Shown here: one piece after another, positions 8,717 to 16,494 of the stretch
Numbering within the stretch: position 1 is the stretch's first letter
How the letters are laid out: every line of letters starts with the position of its first letter
From: Eubacterium_G segne
Lineage (GTDB): Bacteria; Bacillota; Clostridia; Lachnospirales; Lachnospiraceae
NCBI RefSeq assembly: GCF_014287775.1
Contig: NZ_JACOOZ010000005.1
Location: 1-64,000 of the forward strand
Direction of reading: 5' to 3'
DNA length: 64,000 bases
Made by a program: the position numbers and the translations under genes
Notes under the pieces: generated by a model
Seen by the model: only the letters and a program-made list of their open reading frames with translations
What the model was told of the DNA's origin: nothing
Databases searched by the model: none

Positions 8717-9454
8717 ATGCTTTTAGAAACAATAAAAACCTTTGTAAATATTAATAAACTGCCATTTTTTAGTGGAATAATAATAAAAAAAGAGGGGAAT
8801 TTGCATTACATAGGAGGGAATGAAGTGCTGCCACCGCCTCTTAGTGCCAAAGAGGAATATCAGTGTATAAAAAGCTTAATTGAAGAGGAAAACATGGAGG
8901 CACGTTCTAAGCTTATTGAACATAATTTGCGGTTAGTTGTATATATTGCAAAGAAATTTGATAATACAGGTGTGGGAGTGGAGGATTTAATATCCATAGG
9001 AACCATCGGACTGATAAAGGGAATTAACACCTTTAATCCAACTAAGAACATAAAGCTGGCTACATATGCGTCAAGATGTATTGAAAATGAAATATTAATG
9101 TATTTAAGAAAAAACAATAAAACTAAGCTGGAGGTTTCTATAGATGAACCGCTAAATGTGGATTGGGACGGAAATGAATTATTACTTTCCGATATACTAG
9201 GAACCGATGAAGATGTTATTTCAAGAGGAATTGAAAATGAGGTGGAGAAAAGGCTTTTATATAAGGCTATAGAAAAACTAAATACCAGAGAGAAGGTAAT
9301 TGTGGAAATGCGTTACGGATTAAACAACGTTGATGGGGAGGAAATGACGCAAAAGGAGGTGGCAGACAGCCTTGGAATATCCCAGTCATATATTTCAAGA
9401 TTAGAAAAGAAAATAATTAAAAGGTTAAAAAGGGAAATAGTAAAATTTGAATAA
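8717..9454 (+). CDS. sigE: RNA polymerase sporulation sigma factor E (pro-form)
   Basis: This 245-residue sigma-70 family protein directs early mother-cell transcription. An N-terminal pro-sequence of about 30 residues precedes the conserved YIGGNEVLPPPL segment near the cleavage region. Regions 2 (VEDLISIGTIGLIKGINTF) and 4 (helix-turn-helix near TQKEVADSLGISQSYISRLE) are intact. Translation starts at ATG with AAGGAG upstream, 10 bases after spoIIGA. sigG lies 75 bases downstream, and with no terminator between them read-through into sigG is expected. Activation requires cleavage by SpoIIGA. Confidence 0.96.
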   Translation: MLLETIKTFVNINKLPFFSGIIIKKEGNLHYIGGNEVLPPPLSAKEEYQCIKSLIEEENMEARSKLIEHNLRLVVYIAKKFDNTGVGVEDLISIGTIGLIKGINTFNPTKNIKLATYASRCIENEILMYLRKNNKTKLEVSIDEPLNVDWDGNELLLSDILGTDEDVISRGIENEVEKRLLYKAIEKLNTREKVIVEMRYGLNNVDGEEMTQKEVADSLGISQSYISRLEKKIIKRLKREIVKFE

Positions 9455-9467
9455 ATATAATAATTAA

Positions 9468-9496
9468 GAATAGGGAGCCATAAATTGGGCAAATTA
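9468..9496 (+). promoter_or_regulatory. candidate sigma-F promoter of sigG
   Basis: GAATA (9468-9472), 14 bases, then GGGCAAATTA (9487-9496), which fits the sigma-F -10 pattern GGNNANANTR. Transcription would begin near 9503. sigG is known to be transcribed by sigma-F in the forespore of B. subtilis. The -35 match (GYATA class) is imperfect. Confidence 0.5.
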
Positions 9497-9536
9497 TATC
9501 TATGAAAGATATTTTGCAGGGGGATTTTTATGGCTC
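9475..9536 (+). promoter_or_regulatory. long-range hairpin sequestering the sigG start codon
   Basis: GAGCCATAAA (9475-9484) is the exact reverse complement of TTTATGGCTC (9527-9536), which contains the sigG ATG at 9530-9532. A second small hairpin (ATATC/GATAT) lies inside. The 5' arm is present only in mRNA coming from upstream (the spoIIGA-sigE operon). A transcript from the sigma-F-like promoter would begin after it and leave the start free. Confidence 0.65.
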
Positions 9537-10306
9537 TTTTTAAAGTTGAAATATGTGGTGTAAACACATCTAAGTTGCCGCTTTTAAGTGAAAAAAGAAA
9601 AAAAGAACTGTTTCAGGAAATAAAAAAAGGCAACATGGAGGCAAGGGAAGAATTTATTCAGGGAAATCTGCGACTGGTACTTAGTATTTTGCAGCGATTT
9701 TCCAACAGCAGTGAAAATGTGGACGATTTGTTCCAAATCGGATGTATCGGACTGATTAAGGCTGTGGATAATTTTGACGATACCTTAAATGTTAAATTTT
9801 CCACATATGCAGTGCCAATGATTTCAGGGGAGCTTAAAAGATTTTTAAGGGATAATGCATCCATAAGGGTAAGCCGTTCCATAAAGGACATTGCTTATAA
9901 GGCAATATATTGCAAGGAAAGCATAATAAAGGAAACTAATACTGAGCCTACCATTGAGGAAATTGCAAAGCACATTGGAGCAACACCGGAGGAAATTTTG
10001 TATGCCCTTGATGCCATTCAAAGTCCTGTTTCTTTGTACGACCCGGTTTATGACCAGGGGGGAGACACCCTTTATGTAATGGATCAGATTAGTGACAAAA
10101 AGAATAAAGAAGAAAAATGGGTGGAAAACATTGTACTAAATGAGGCTTTAAACGGTTTGTCAGACAGGGAGAGAAAAATAATAGATATGCGTTTTTTTAA
10201 CGGAAAAACTCAGATGGAAATTGCAGATGAAATCGGCATTTCCCAGGCACAGGTAAGCAGATTGGAAAAAAACGCATTAAAAAGTATGAAAAATTACATG
10301 AAATAA
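9530..10306 (+). CDS. sigG: RNA polymerase sporulation sigma factor G
   Basis: This 258-residue sigma-70 family factor switches on late forespore genes (SASPs, germination proteins). The N-terminal MALFKVEICGVNTSKLPLL segment is typical of sigma-G. Regions 2 (VDDLFQIGCIGLIKAVDNF), 3 and 4 (MEIADEIGISQAQVSRLEK) are complete. The ribosome site GGGGG sits just before the ATG. It is the third sporulation gene in the row spoIIGA-sigE-sigG, as in many Clostridia and Bacilli. Two layers of control are visible: a sigma-F-type promoter and a hairpin that should block translation of read-through mRNA. Confidence 0.96.
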   Translation: MALFKVEICGVNTSKLPLLSEKRKKELFQEIKKGNMEAREEFIQGNLRLVLSILQRFSNSSENVDDLFQIGCIGLIKAVDNFDDTLNVKFSTYAVPMISGELKRFLRDNASIRVSRSIKDIAYKAIYCKESIIKETNTEPTIEEIAKHIGATPEEILYALDAIQSPVSLYDPVYDQGGDTLYVMDQISDKKNKEEKWVENIVLNEALNGLSDRERKIIDMRFFNGKTQMEIADEIGISQAQVSRLEKNALKSMKNYMK

Positions 10307-10374
10307 GAGAATGTCCCGCTACAAATTGATAGACAAAACAGGGATACTGCATAAGATAATAAAAAAGGCTTTAA

Positions 10375-10638
10375 ATGAGAATAGAGGATTTAAAAAGGAA
10401 AGAGGTTATAAACTGTTGCAATTGCAAAATATTAGGATGTGCAGATGATATAGCATTTGATATTTGCACAGGATGTATTGAGGCAATTATTGTGCCGGGA
10501 CCAAGTAAATGGTGTGGATTAGTATGTAGTGATTACGAGTATGTAATCCCTTTTAAGTGTATTACCCAGGTGGGACCTGATATTATATTGGTAAAGGTAG
10601 ATGAGGCGGAGGTTAAACATAAAATAAAGATGTTTTAG
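10375..10638 (+). CDS. YlmC/YmxH family PRC-barrel sporulation protein
   Basis: An 87-residue single PRC-barrel-like domain (MRIEDLKRKEVINCCNCKIL to the C-terminal VKVDEAEVKHK). Members are small proteins of unknown mechanism, commonly encoded right after sigG in spore formers, as here. It contains an unusual number of Cys residues (CCNCKILGC, CTGC, WCGLVC), so metal binding or disulfides are conceivable, though not shown. The start ATG follows AAAAAGG at about eight bases. It is probably transcribed with sigG or from its own late promoter. Confidence 0.85.
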   Translation: MRIEDLKRKEVINCCNCKILGCADDIAFDICTGCIEAIIVPGPSKWCGLVCSDYEYVIPFKCITQVGPDIILVKVDEAEVKHKIKMF

Positions 10639-10744
10639 AGGTAATAAATACTCATAATCAGTGAAAAGCCTGGATTCTAAACCCTTGACCTTACAGGGAA
10701 TATTATCTATAATTATGTGGTAAAAAAGAACCGGAGGAACAACT

Positions 10745-11194
10745 ATGAAGTGTCCATATTGTGGAGAAGAAAATACAAAGGTTATTGATTCAAGACCGGC
10801 AGAAGAGAATAATGCCATTAGAAGAAGACGTCAGTGTGAAGTATGTAAGAAGAGATTTACCACGTACGAAAAGGTAGAATCCATTCCACTTATTGTTATA
10901 AAAAAAGATAATATACGTGAACCCTATGACAGAAGCAAAATTGAGGCAGGAATTTTAAGGTCATGCCATAAAAGACCGGTTTCCTATGAACAGATTGTTT
11001 CAGCAGTGGAAGATGTTGAAAATGCCGTATTTAACATGGAACAGAAGGAAGTTTCCAGTGCGGTTATCGGAGAACTGGTAATGGACAGATTAAAGAAATT
11101 AGACCAGGTGGCATATGTGCGTTTTGCATCGGTATATCGTGAATTTAAGGATGTAAACACATTTATGGAGGAACTGGCAAAATTACTTAAATAA
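10745..11194 (+). CDS. nrdR: transcriptional repressor NrdR
   Basis: A 149-residue protein with an N-terminal zinc ribbon (CPYCGEEN, then CEVCKKRF) and an ATP-cone domain (IVIKKDNIREPYDRSKIEAG onward). NrdR senses ATP/dATP and represses ribonucleotide reductase genes by binding paired NrdR boxes. Length and motif order are standard. CCGGAGG precedes the ATG. No nrd gene or clear NrdR box pair lies in this window, so its targets are elsewhere. Confidence 0.96.
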   Translation: MKCPYCGEENTKVIDSRPAEENNAIRRRRQCEVCKKRFTTYEKVESIPLIVIKKDNIREPYDRSKIEAGILRSCHKRPVSYEQIVSAVEDVENAVFNMEQKEVSSAVIGELVMDRLKKLDQVAYVRFASVYREFKDVNTFMEELAKLLK

Positions 11195-11229
11195 TTAAGT
11201 TTTAACATTTTAACCCTAAGGAGATTTAA

Positions 11230-11730
11230 ATGCTAAATAAATTATACCCGGATACATACCTTGATTCCGTTGATGACATTGATTTTGAAATGTACTACAA
11301 AAAAGGTATTCGTGGAATAGTATCGGACATAGACAATACACTGGTGCCTCACGGAGCACCGGCAGATGAACATATAATTAAGGTTTTTGAAAAAATACAT
11401 GGAATGGGAATAGATACATGTCTTATTTCAAATAATAAGAAACTAAGAGTTGAACCTTTTGCAAAGGCAGTTAATTCAAAATTCATATATGATGCTCATA
11501 AGCCTTCAAGGGAAAGCTATAAAAAGGCAATGGAGCTTATGAATACTGATAAAGAATCCACATTGTTTATTGGCGACCAGATTTTTACGGATATCTGGGG
11601 GGCAAACAGAACAGGTATAGAAACTGTAATGTTAAAGCAAATTGACAAAAAAGAGGAAATACAGATTATTTTAAAAAGAATACCGGAAAAATTAATTCTC
11701 TGGTTATGGAAAAGAAAAGTGCGTAAGTAA
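11230..11730 (+). CDS. yqeG: YqeG family HAD-IIIA phosphatase
   Basis: A 166-residue HAD-superfamily protein. Motif I is DIDNTLVPH (near residue 37), motif II SNN(KK), and motif III/IV GDQIFTDIWGAN, which matches the YqeG subfamily, including bacterial relatives of mitochondrial PGP phosphatase. The substrate is not settled from sequence; a phosphatidylglycerol-phosphate phosphatase role has been proposed for relatives. AAGGAG precedes the ATG. In B. subtilis yqeG lies near aroE; here aroE follows convergently on the other strand. The terminator stem overlaps its last codons. Confidence 0.9.
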   Translation: MLNKLYPDTYLDSVDDIDFEMYYKKGIRGIVSDIDNTLVPHGAPADEHIIKVFEKIHGMGIDTCLISNNKKLRVEPFAKAVNSKFIYDAHKPSRESYKKAMELMNTDKESTLFIGDQIFTDIWGANRTGIETVMLKQIDKKEEIQIILKRIPEKLILWLWKRKVRK

Positions 11731-11750
11731 TGAACCTACGCACTTTTTTT
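11715..11750 (+). terminator. intrinsic terminator of yqeG
   Basis: An 11-pair stem AAAAGTGCGTA/TACGCACTTTT (11715-11725 and 11737-11747) with an 11-base loop that includes the yqeG stop codon, followed by a T run to 11750. Confidence 0.9.
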
Positions 11751-11759
11751 GTAGCAAAA

Positions 11760-11838
11760 GCCCGGCAAGCAATATCGTGCTCGCACGAAATATTATTTGC
11801 CGGGCGTAAGAACATCGAAAAGCTATGCTTTGAGATGT
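11760..11838. repeat. two tandem long hairpins between convergent genes
   Basis: The first hairpin pairs GCCCGGCAA (11760-11768) with TTGCCGGGC (11797-11805) and continues inside with AATAT/ATATT and CGTGC/GCACG. The second pairs ACATC (11812-11816) with GATGT (11834-11838) through a tandem G-A mismatch to AAAGC/GCTTT. Neither has a T tract, and both lie between the two gene terminators, so they are not needed for termination. They may be a REP-like repeat or a small RNA. Confidence 0.55.
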
Positions 11839-11850
11839 CCGCTAGCTAAA

Positions 11851-11876
11851 ATCGGGTAGGAGTCAGCCTACTCGAT
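11851..11876 (-). terminator. intrinsic terminator of aroE
   Basis: On the minus strand ATCGAGTAGG pairs with CCTACCCGAT (10 pairs, one G-U) around a six-base loop and runs into TTTTA, immediately after the aroE stop. Confidence 0.75.
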
Positions 11877-11877
11877 G

Positions 11878-12750
11878 TTATGAAAAATATTTCTTTTTAA
11901 TCTCTTCCACAGGCATATCTTTTCCCGTAAATAACTTAAAAGCTTCAGCTCCCTGATATAACAGCATATATATGCCGTTAAAGGTAGGACATCCATGTTC
12001 TTTGGCAATTTTTAAAAGCTTAGTTTCCATTGGATTATATATTACATCTGAAACAATAAGGTTTTCATTAAAAATTGAAAAATCCTTCACTATACAATTA
12101 TCAGTATTTGGTGCCATGCCAACAGATGTGGCATTGGTTAAAATCTTACTGTTTGAGATAGCTTCGTTTAATATATCGTCATTGCCTAACTCAATAAGCT
12201 TTGCATCACAATCTGTGTTGGAATTAACCATATCAACCATTTTTTCTGCTTTTTCCCAGAACCTGTCCTTAATACTGAAAAGGTTGATTTTTTTAACACC
12301 ATCTAATGCTGCCTGAACAAAGATGGAAGATGCTGCACCACCGGCACCAAGAAGAGTCATGGTTTCGCCCTTAATATCAAAACCTGCATCCTTTACTGAC
12401 TGCATGTAACCTATGCCGTCAGTGTTATGACCTATGTATCTGCCATTTTCATTTACAACGGTGTTTACGGCACCAATCATTTTAGCAGCAGGAGATAAAT
12501 CATCTAATAACTCACAGATTGCGGTTTTGTCAGGCATTGTACAGTTAAAGCCTGCGACATTTAATTTTTTTAATCCTTCAAAAGCTGTTTTTAAGTTATC
12601 TTCCTTAACATCAAAACAAAGATATACATAGTCAAGTCTTAAAAGTCTGAATGCTTCGTTATGCATTAAAGGGGATTTGCTATGTGCCACGGGACTTCCC
12701 AAAAGTCCGGTGAGTCTTGTATGTCCTGTAATTTCATTGATACATCCCAT
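11878..12750 (-). CDS. aroE: shikimate dehydrogenase
   Basis: A 290-residue enzyme that reduces 3-dehydroshikimate to shikimate with NADPH in aromatic amino acid synthesis. The N-terminal domain has the shikimate-binding SKSPLMHN; the expected catalytic Lys lies in NCTMPDK (near residue 71), a variant of the common NVTIPHK; and the Asp is in GHNTDG. The Rossmann loop GAGGAASS and the C-terminal YQGAEAF are present. The start has GGTGG upstream on the minus strand. It faces the fused aroDK gene across a 129-base divergent promoter region, so two consecutive reactions plus the kinase are encoded back to back. Confidence 0.95.
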   Translation of the reverse strand: MGCINEITGHTRLTGLLGSPVAHSKSPLMHNEAFRLLRLDYVYLCFDVKEDNLKTAFEGLKKLNVAGFNCTMPDKTAICELLDDLSPAAKMIGAVNTVVNENGRYIGHNTDGIGYMQSVKDAGFDIKGETMTLLGAGGAASSIFVQAALDGVKKINLFSIKDRFWEKAEKMVDMVNSNTDCDAKLIELGNDDILNEAISNSKILTNATSVGMAPNTDNCIVKDFSIFNENLIVSDVIYNPMETKLLKIAKEHGCPTFNGIYMLLYQGAEAFKLFTGKDMPVEEIKKKYFS

Positions 12751-12879
12751 ATGAAAATTCCACCTTTCAAATAAAATCCTTATTAAGTATAAAGTGTCAG
12801 GGAAAAAATGTAAACCTTTGCATTGACTAAATTTAAAGGCTAAACTATACTCTATTTATTGTCAACGTGGAGGTTACAA

Positions 12880-14154
12880 ATGAAGGAAAAGAATTTCGGG
12901 AAAATAACTTTGTCAAATAATCAGGCAAGAGTTTGTGTTCCGGTTATGGGAAAAACTACGGAAGAAGTATTACAGCAGTTAAAAAGTGTCGTAGAAATGG
13001 AACCGGATATAATAGAGTGGCGGGGAGATTTTTTTGAAACCGATAACAATGAAGGATACCTGAATGTCCTAAAACAAATGAAAGACGTTAATGAAAATAT
13101 TCCTGTTATATTTACAATAAGAACAGATTCAGAAGGTGGAAATAAAAAGATAGGTTGGAATGAATATTGTGATTTGTGCTTATTTATTGCAGAAAAAGGC
13201 AAAGAATTTAATGTAGAATTTGTGGACGTGGAAGTATTTAAGGATGATAAGGCTAATGAATTGATTAATAGCCTTCATGAAAAGGGAATGAATGTTATAG
13301 GTTCTAATCATCATTTTGACAAAACTCCGGACAAGGAAGAAATGGTGAAAATATTAAGCACCATAGAAAAATCAGGGGCAGATGTTTGTAAATTAGCAGT
13401 TATGCCAAGGGATAAAAAAGACGTCGAAGTGTTAATTGAAGCATCAAAGGAGACAGATGAAAAAATAAAGGCACCAATTATTACAATGTCTATGGGTGAA
13501 TTAGGAGCCGTAACAAGGGTTATACCTAAAATCACAAAAACTTCAGTTACCTTTGCAGCAGGAGTAAGTGCTTCAGCACCGGGACAGCCTGGTATTAAGG
13601 TTGTGAGAAAGCTCTTACAGGAAAACAAACATTGCCCTTTGCAGGGAAACATAGCCATAATAGGATTTATGGGAACAGGAAAGACCACGGTTTCTTCTGC
13701 ATTATCAAAAATAACGGGACTTAAGGAAATTGACGTGGATGCGTATATAGTAGAAAAGGCAAAAATGTCCATAAGTGAAATTTTTGAAAAATACGGTGAG
13801 GAATATTTCAGAAACTTAGAAACAGAAAGCCTTAGGGAAATTGCAAATAACAAAAATCAGATAATTTCCTGTGGCGGCGGTGCCGTGTTAAAAGATGAAA
13901 ATGTGGACATACTAAAAAACAGCGGAACTATTGTACTTCTTACAGCTACACCGGAAACAATATTTGACAGGGTAAAGGATCATACCCACAGACCGATACT
14001 TAACAATGACATGAGTCTTAGCCATGTAAAAAGTCTTATGGAGAAGAGAGAACCAAGGTATCAGTCAGTAGCGGATATAAAGGTTAATGTGGATAGTAAC
14101 GACAGAATTTTAACCTGCTACGACATGCTTTGTAAGCTGGAAGAAAAAGGTTGA
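12880..14154 (+). CDS. fused 3-dehydroquinate dehydratase (type I) and shikimate kinase
   Basis: A 424-residue bifunctional protein. Residues about 10-245 form a type I AroD domain (IIEWRGDFF, FTIRTDSEGG, the catalytic His in GSNHHF and the Schiff-base Lys in VCKLAVMP). Residues about 255-424 form an AroK domain (P-loop GFMGTGKT, the DxD-like IDVDAYI, CGGGAVL). With AroE next door this supplies three consecutive shikimate-pathway steps. The start is set at ATG 12880 because GGAGG lies seven bases upstream. A TTG at 12859 would place the ribosome site inside the gene. No linker region longer than about 10 residues is seen. Confidence 0.93.
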   Translation: MKEKNFGKITLSNNQARVCVPVMGKTTEEVLQQLKSVVEMEPDIIEWRGDFFETDNNEGYLNVLKQMKDVNENIPVIFTIRTDSEGGNKKIGWNEYCDLCLFIAEKGKEFNVEFVDVEVFKDDKANELINSLHEKGMNVIGSNHHFDKTPDKEEMVKILSTIEKSGADVCKLAVMPRDKKDVEVLIEASKETDEKIKAPIITMSMGELGAVTRVIPKITKTSVTFAAGVSASAPGQPGIKVVRKLLQENKHCPLQGNIAIIGFMGTGKTTVSSALSKITGLKEIDVDAYIVEKAKMSISEIFEKYGEEYFRNLETESLREIANNKNQIISCGGGAVLKDENVDILKNSGTIVLLTATPETIFDRVKDHTHRPILNNDMSLSHVKSLMEKREPRYQSVADIKVNVDSNDRILTCYDMLCKLEEKG

Positions 14155-14225
14155 AATATATTAGGATATATCATATAATAGGAATAACGTGAGCAATCAC
14201 AGACGAACTTTTAGGAGGAAATATT

Positions 14226-14783
14226 ATGGTAACAGCAGGCGATTTCAAGAACGGTATTACAATTGAATACGATGGAAAGATTTGTCAGATTATCGAATTT
14301 CAGCATGTAAAACCGGGAAAAGGCGCAGCGTTCGTTAGAACAAAGTTAAAAGATATTAAGAGTGGCGGTGTTGTAGAAACAACATTCAGACCAACTGAAA
14401 AATTTGAAAATGCTCATATCGACAGAAAGGATATGCAGTACTTATACAATGATGGTGATTTATATTACTTCATGGATGGAGAAACATATGACCAGATTGC
14501 CATCGGTTCAGAAAAAGTTGGAGATTCTTTGAAATTTGTAAAGGAAAATGAAACAGTAAAGATTTGTTCATGCAAAGGCGATGTATTTGCCATCGAACCA
14601 CCTATTACAGTTGAATTACAGATTACAGAGACAGAACCTGGCTTCAAGGGAAATACAGCTACTAATGCTACAAAGCCGGCAGTAGTTGAAACAGGAGCTA
14701 CAGTATATGTTCCTTTATTTGTTGAACAGGGCGAAACAATTGTTATTGATACACGAACAGGTGAATACTCAAAGAGAGTATAA
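14226..14783 (+). CDS. efp: translation elongation factor P
   Basis: A 185-residue protein with the three-domain EF-P fold: KOW-like N-domain (with VKPGKGAAFVRTKLK), OB domain and C-terminal OB domain (ending DTRTGEYSKRV). It relieves ribosomes stalled at polyproline. The modified-residue loop reads KPGKGAA, so the modification-site Lys is present. AGGAGG lies before the ATG. It sits 71 bases after aroDK. A neighbouring dehydroquinase gene is also found beside efp in Bacilli. A strong terminator follows. Confidence 0.97.
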   Translation: MVTAGDFKNGITIEYDGKICQIIEFQHVKPGKGAAFVRTKLKDIKSGGVVETTFRPTEKFENAHIDRKDMQYLYNDGDLYYFMDGETYDQIAIGSEKVGDSLKFVKENETVKICSCKGDVFAIEPPITVELQITETEPGFKGNTATNATKPAVVETGATVYVPLFVEQGETIVIDTRTGEYSKRV

Positions 14784-14800
14784 AAAGATACCTTAAATAA

Positions 14801-14846
14801 AAAAACGAGACCAATGAGTGCTTGCATTCATGGTCTCGTTTTTTTA
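14801..14846 (+). terminator. intrinsic terminator of efp
   Basis: A 13-pair stem (14801-14813 with 14831-14843, core ACGAGACCA/TGGTCTCGT) with a partly paired loop and a T run. Confidence 0.92.
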
Positions 14847-14884
14847 TAATGACTTTAGATAATTTTTTGAAGGAGGACACGAAA

Positions 14885-16468
14885 GTGAAAAGAATTATTA
14901 GTATTTTATTAACGATGGCAATGATGGTGTCGTTAATATCTGTCAGTTCAACTAATTTGACAAAGGCAGATGAAAAAAGTGATTGGCAGAAGAATGCCAT
15001 AACAGCTCCGGTACAGGGAAAACTTGTGGGAGCAGGTTACATTGATATAAAATTCGATGGAACATTAGAAAATGCGTCAGGTTATCAGGTTTATTTTGAT
15101 GGGAAAAATGAATGTGATTTAGTTGACGGAACTAAGGCTGTGATGACATTTGATGCCAAAGGGCTTTCTAAGGAAGCAAAGTGTGAAGTATACACTACAC
15201 AGGTATCTGCCCATACGGCATATGTTGTAGCTACAATGGACGATGGAACAGAGGTTAAAAGTGATGAAGTAACTTTTTACGTTTCCAAAAAAGGTGTTGC
15301 CCTTGGTGCTGATATGAGTTCAACAGTTAAATTAAGTGATATGAACTGCGCATGGTATTATAACTGGGCACCAACACAGTTTAATTCCGTAGTTGATAAT
15401 TTTAGCGAAATTCCTGTTGCACCTATGATATGGGGTAAGGATGTAATGGAGCATATTCCTGACATTACATCAAAGGATAAATATATACTTGGATTTAATG
15501 AGCCGGATCATCCTGAACAGTCTAATCTTACGGTGGATGAAGCTGTAGAACTGTGGAAAGACATTACAGCTACAGGTCGTAGAACGGTAGCTCCGGCTGT
15601 AGCATCAAGTACAGAGTGGTTAGATGCATTTGTTAAAAAGGTAGATGAGGACGAGAATTTAAGATGCGATGCAATACCTATGCATTTTTACACAGCCTTT
15701 CCTGAAAAAGGACAGGCTCAGGTATTACTTAACAAAATTGATGAATTGTATAAAAGATATAACAGGCCAATCTGGCTGACTGAGGTTTCAGTATGGGGAC
15801 AGCATCCGGTACTTACTAACAATAGTTATCAGAATCCAACGGCAAGAAAAAATGTGGAGAATTTCATGAAGGAAATTGTGGAAGGATTAGAAGAACGTCC
15901 ATATGTTGAACGTTATTCATGGTTCCCTTATAATATTAACAGTGCCAATGAAATAGACGGAGCAGCATACAGTGGAGCTTCAGCATTATTTGATTATGAA
16001 ACAGGTGCAATTACCCAGTTAGGAGAGTTGTACGCAAGTTTGGGAAATCCTGAGGGCTATCAGTTATCAGTTATAACTAATAAGTATGTGGAAAAAGAGG
16101 AAACTACTACGCAGGAACCTACTACAAAGAAAAATGTAACAACACAGCCTGCTACGACGTCAGCGCCGAAAAAAAAGGCAAAACCTGCAAAGGTTTCAGT
16201 AAAAAAAGCAACTAACGTTAAGAAACTTTCTGTAAAGTTAATATGGAAAAGTGCTAAGAATGCAAAGAAATATCAGGTACAGTATTCTTTAGATAAGAAG
16301 TTTAGAACAGCAAAGAAGTATAAGACTAAGACAGTTACAACTAAAAAAGTTACTTATACAGTGAAGAAACTTACTAAAAAGAAAAAATATTACTTCAGAA
16401 TAAGAGGAGTTAACGGAAAAACATACGGAAGTTGGTCTAAGGCTAAGAAAGTAAGTATAAAAAAATAA
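14885..16468 (+). CDS. secreted Asl1/GH128-like glycosidase with FN3-like tail
   Basis: 527 residues from a GTG start, chosen because AGGAGG at 14871-14876 lies eight bases upstream. The signal peptide is VKRIISILLTMAMMVS..., cut near ADEK. A beta-sandwich N-domain (residues ~40-140) is followed by a TIM-barrel-like glycosyl hydrolase core (~145-400) with Glu residues in GFNEPD and WLTEVS, the expected acid/base and nucleophile. A Thr/Pro linker follows, then a lysine-rich FN3-like domain ending KKVSIKK. The family (PF11790, related to GH128 beta-1,3-glucanases) is assigned by motif; the substrate is unknown. Two paralogues lie downstream (22327, 23927). Confidence 0.8.
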   Translation: MKRIISILLTMAMMVSLISVSSTNLTKADEKSDWQKNAITAPVQGKLVGAGYIDIKFDGTLENASGYQVYFDGKNECDLVDGTKAVMTFDAKGLSKEAKCEVYTTQVSAHTAYVVATMDDGTEVKSDEVTFYVSKKGVALGADMSSTVKLSDMNCAWYYNWAPTQFNSVVDNFSEIPVAPMIWGKDVMEHIPDITSKDKYILGFNEPDHPEQSNLTVDEAVELWKDITATGRRTVAPAVASSTEWLDAFVKKVDEDENLRCDAIPMHFYTAFPEKGQAQVLLNKIDELYKRYNRPIWLTEVSVWGQHPVLTNNSYQNPTARKNVENFMKEIVEGLEERPYVERYSWFPYNINSANEIDGAAYSGASALFDYETGAITQLGELYASLGNPEGYQLSVITNKYVEKEETTTQEPTTKKNVTTQPATTSAPKKKAKPAKVSVKKATNVKKLSVKLIWKSAKNAKKYQVQYSLDKKFRTAKKYKTKTVTTKKVTYTVKKLTKKKKYYFRIRGVNGKTYGSWSKAKKVSIKK

Positions 16469-16494
16469 AAAAGACTATTTACGGAGGCTGAATT

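Noticed and set aside
12859..12879. Longer aroDK starting at TTG 12859
   Set aside because: It would put the GGAGG ribosome site inside the gene; ATG 12880 has ideal spacing.
14822..14884. Longer first glycosidase from ATG 14822
   Set aside because: That start lies inside the efp terminator and masks the signal peptide; GTG 14885 has AGGAGG eight bases upstream.
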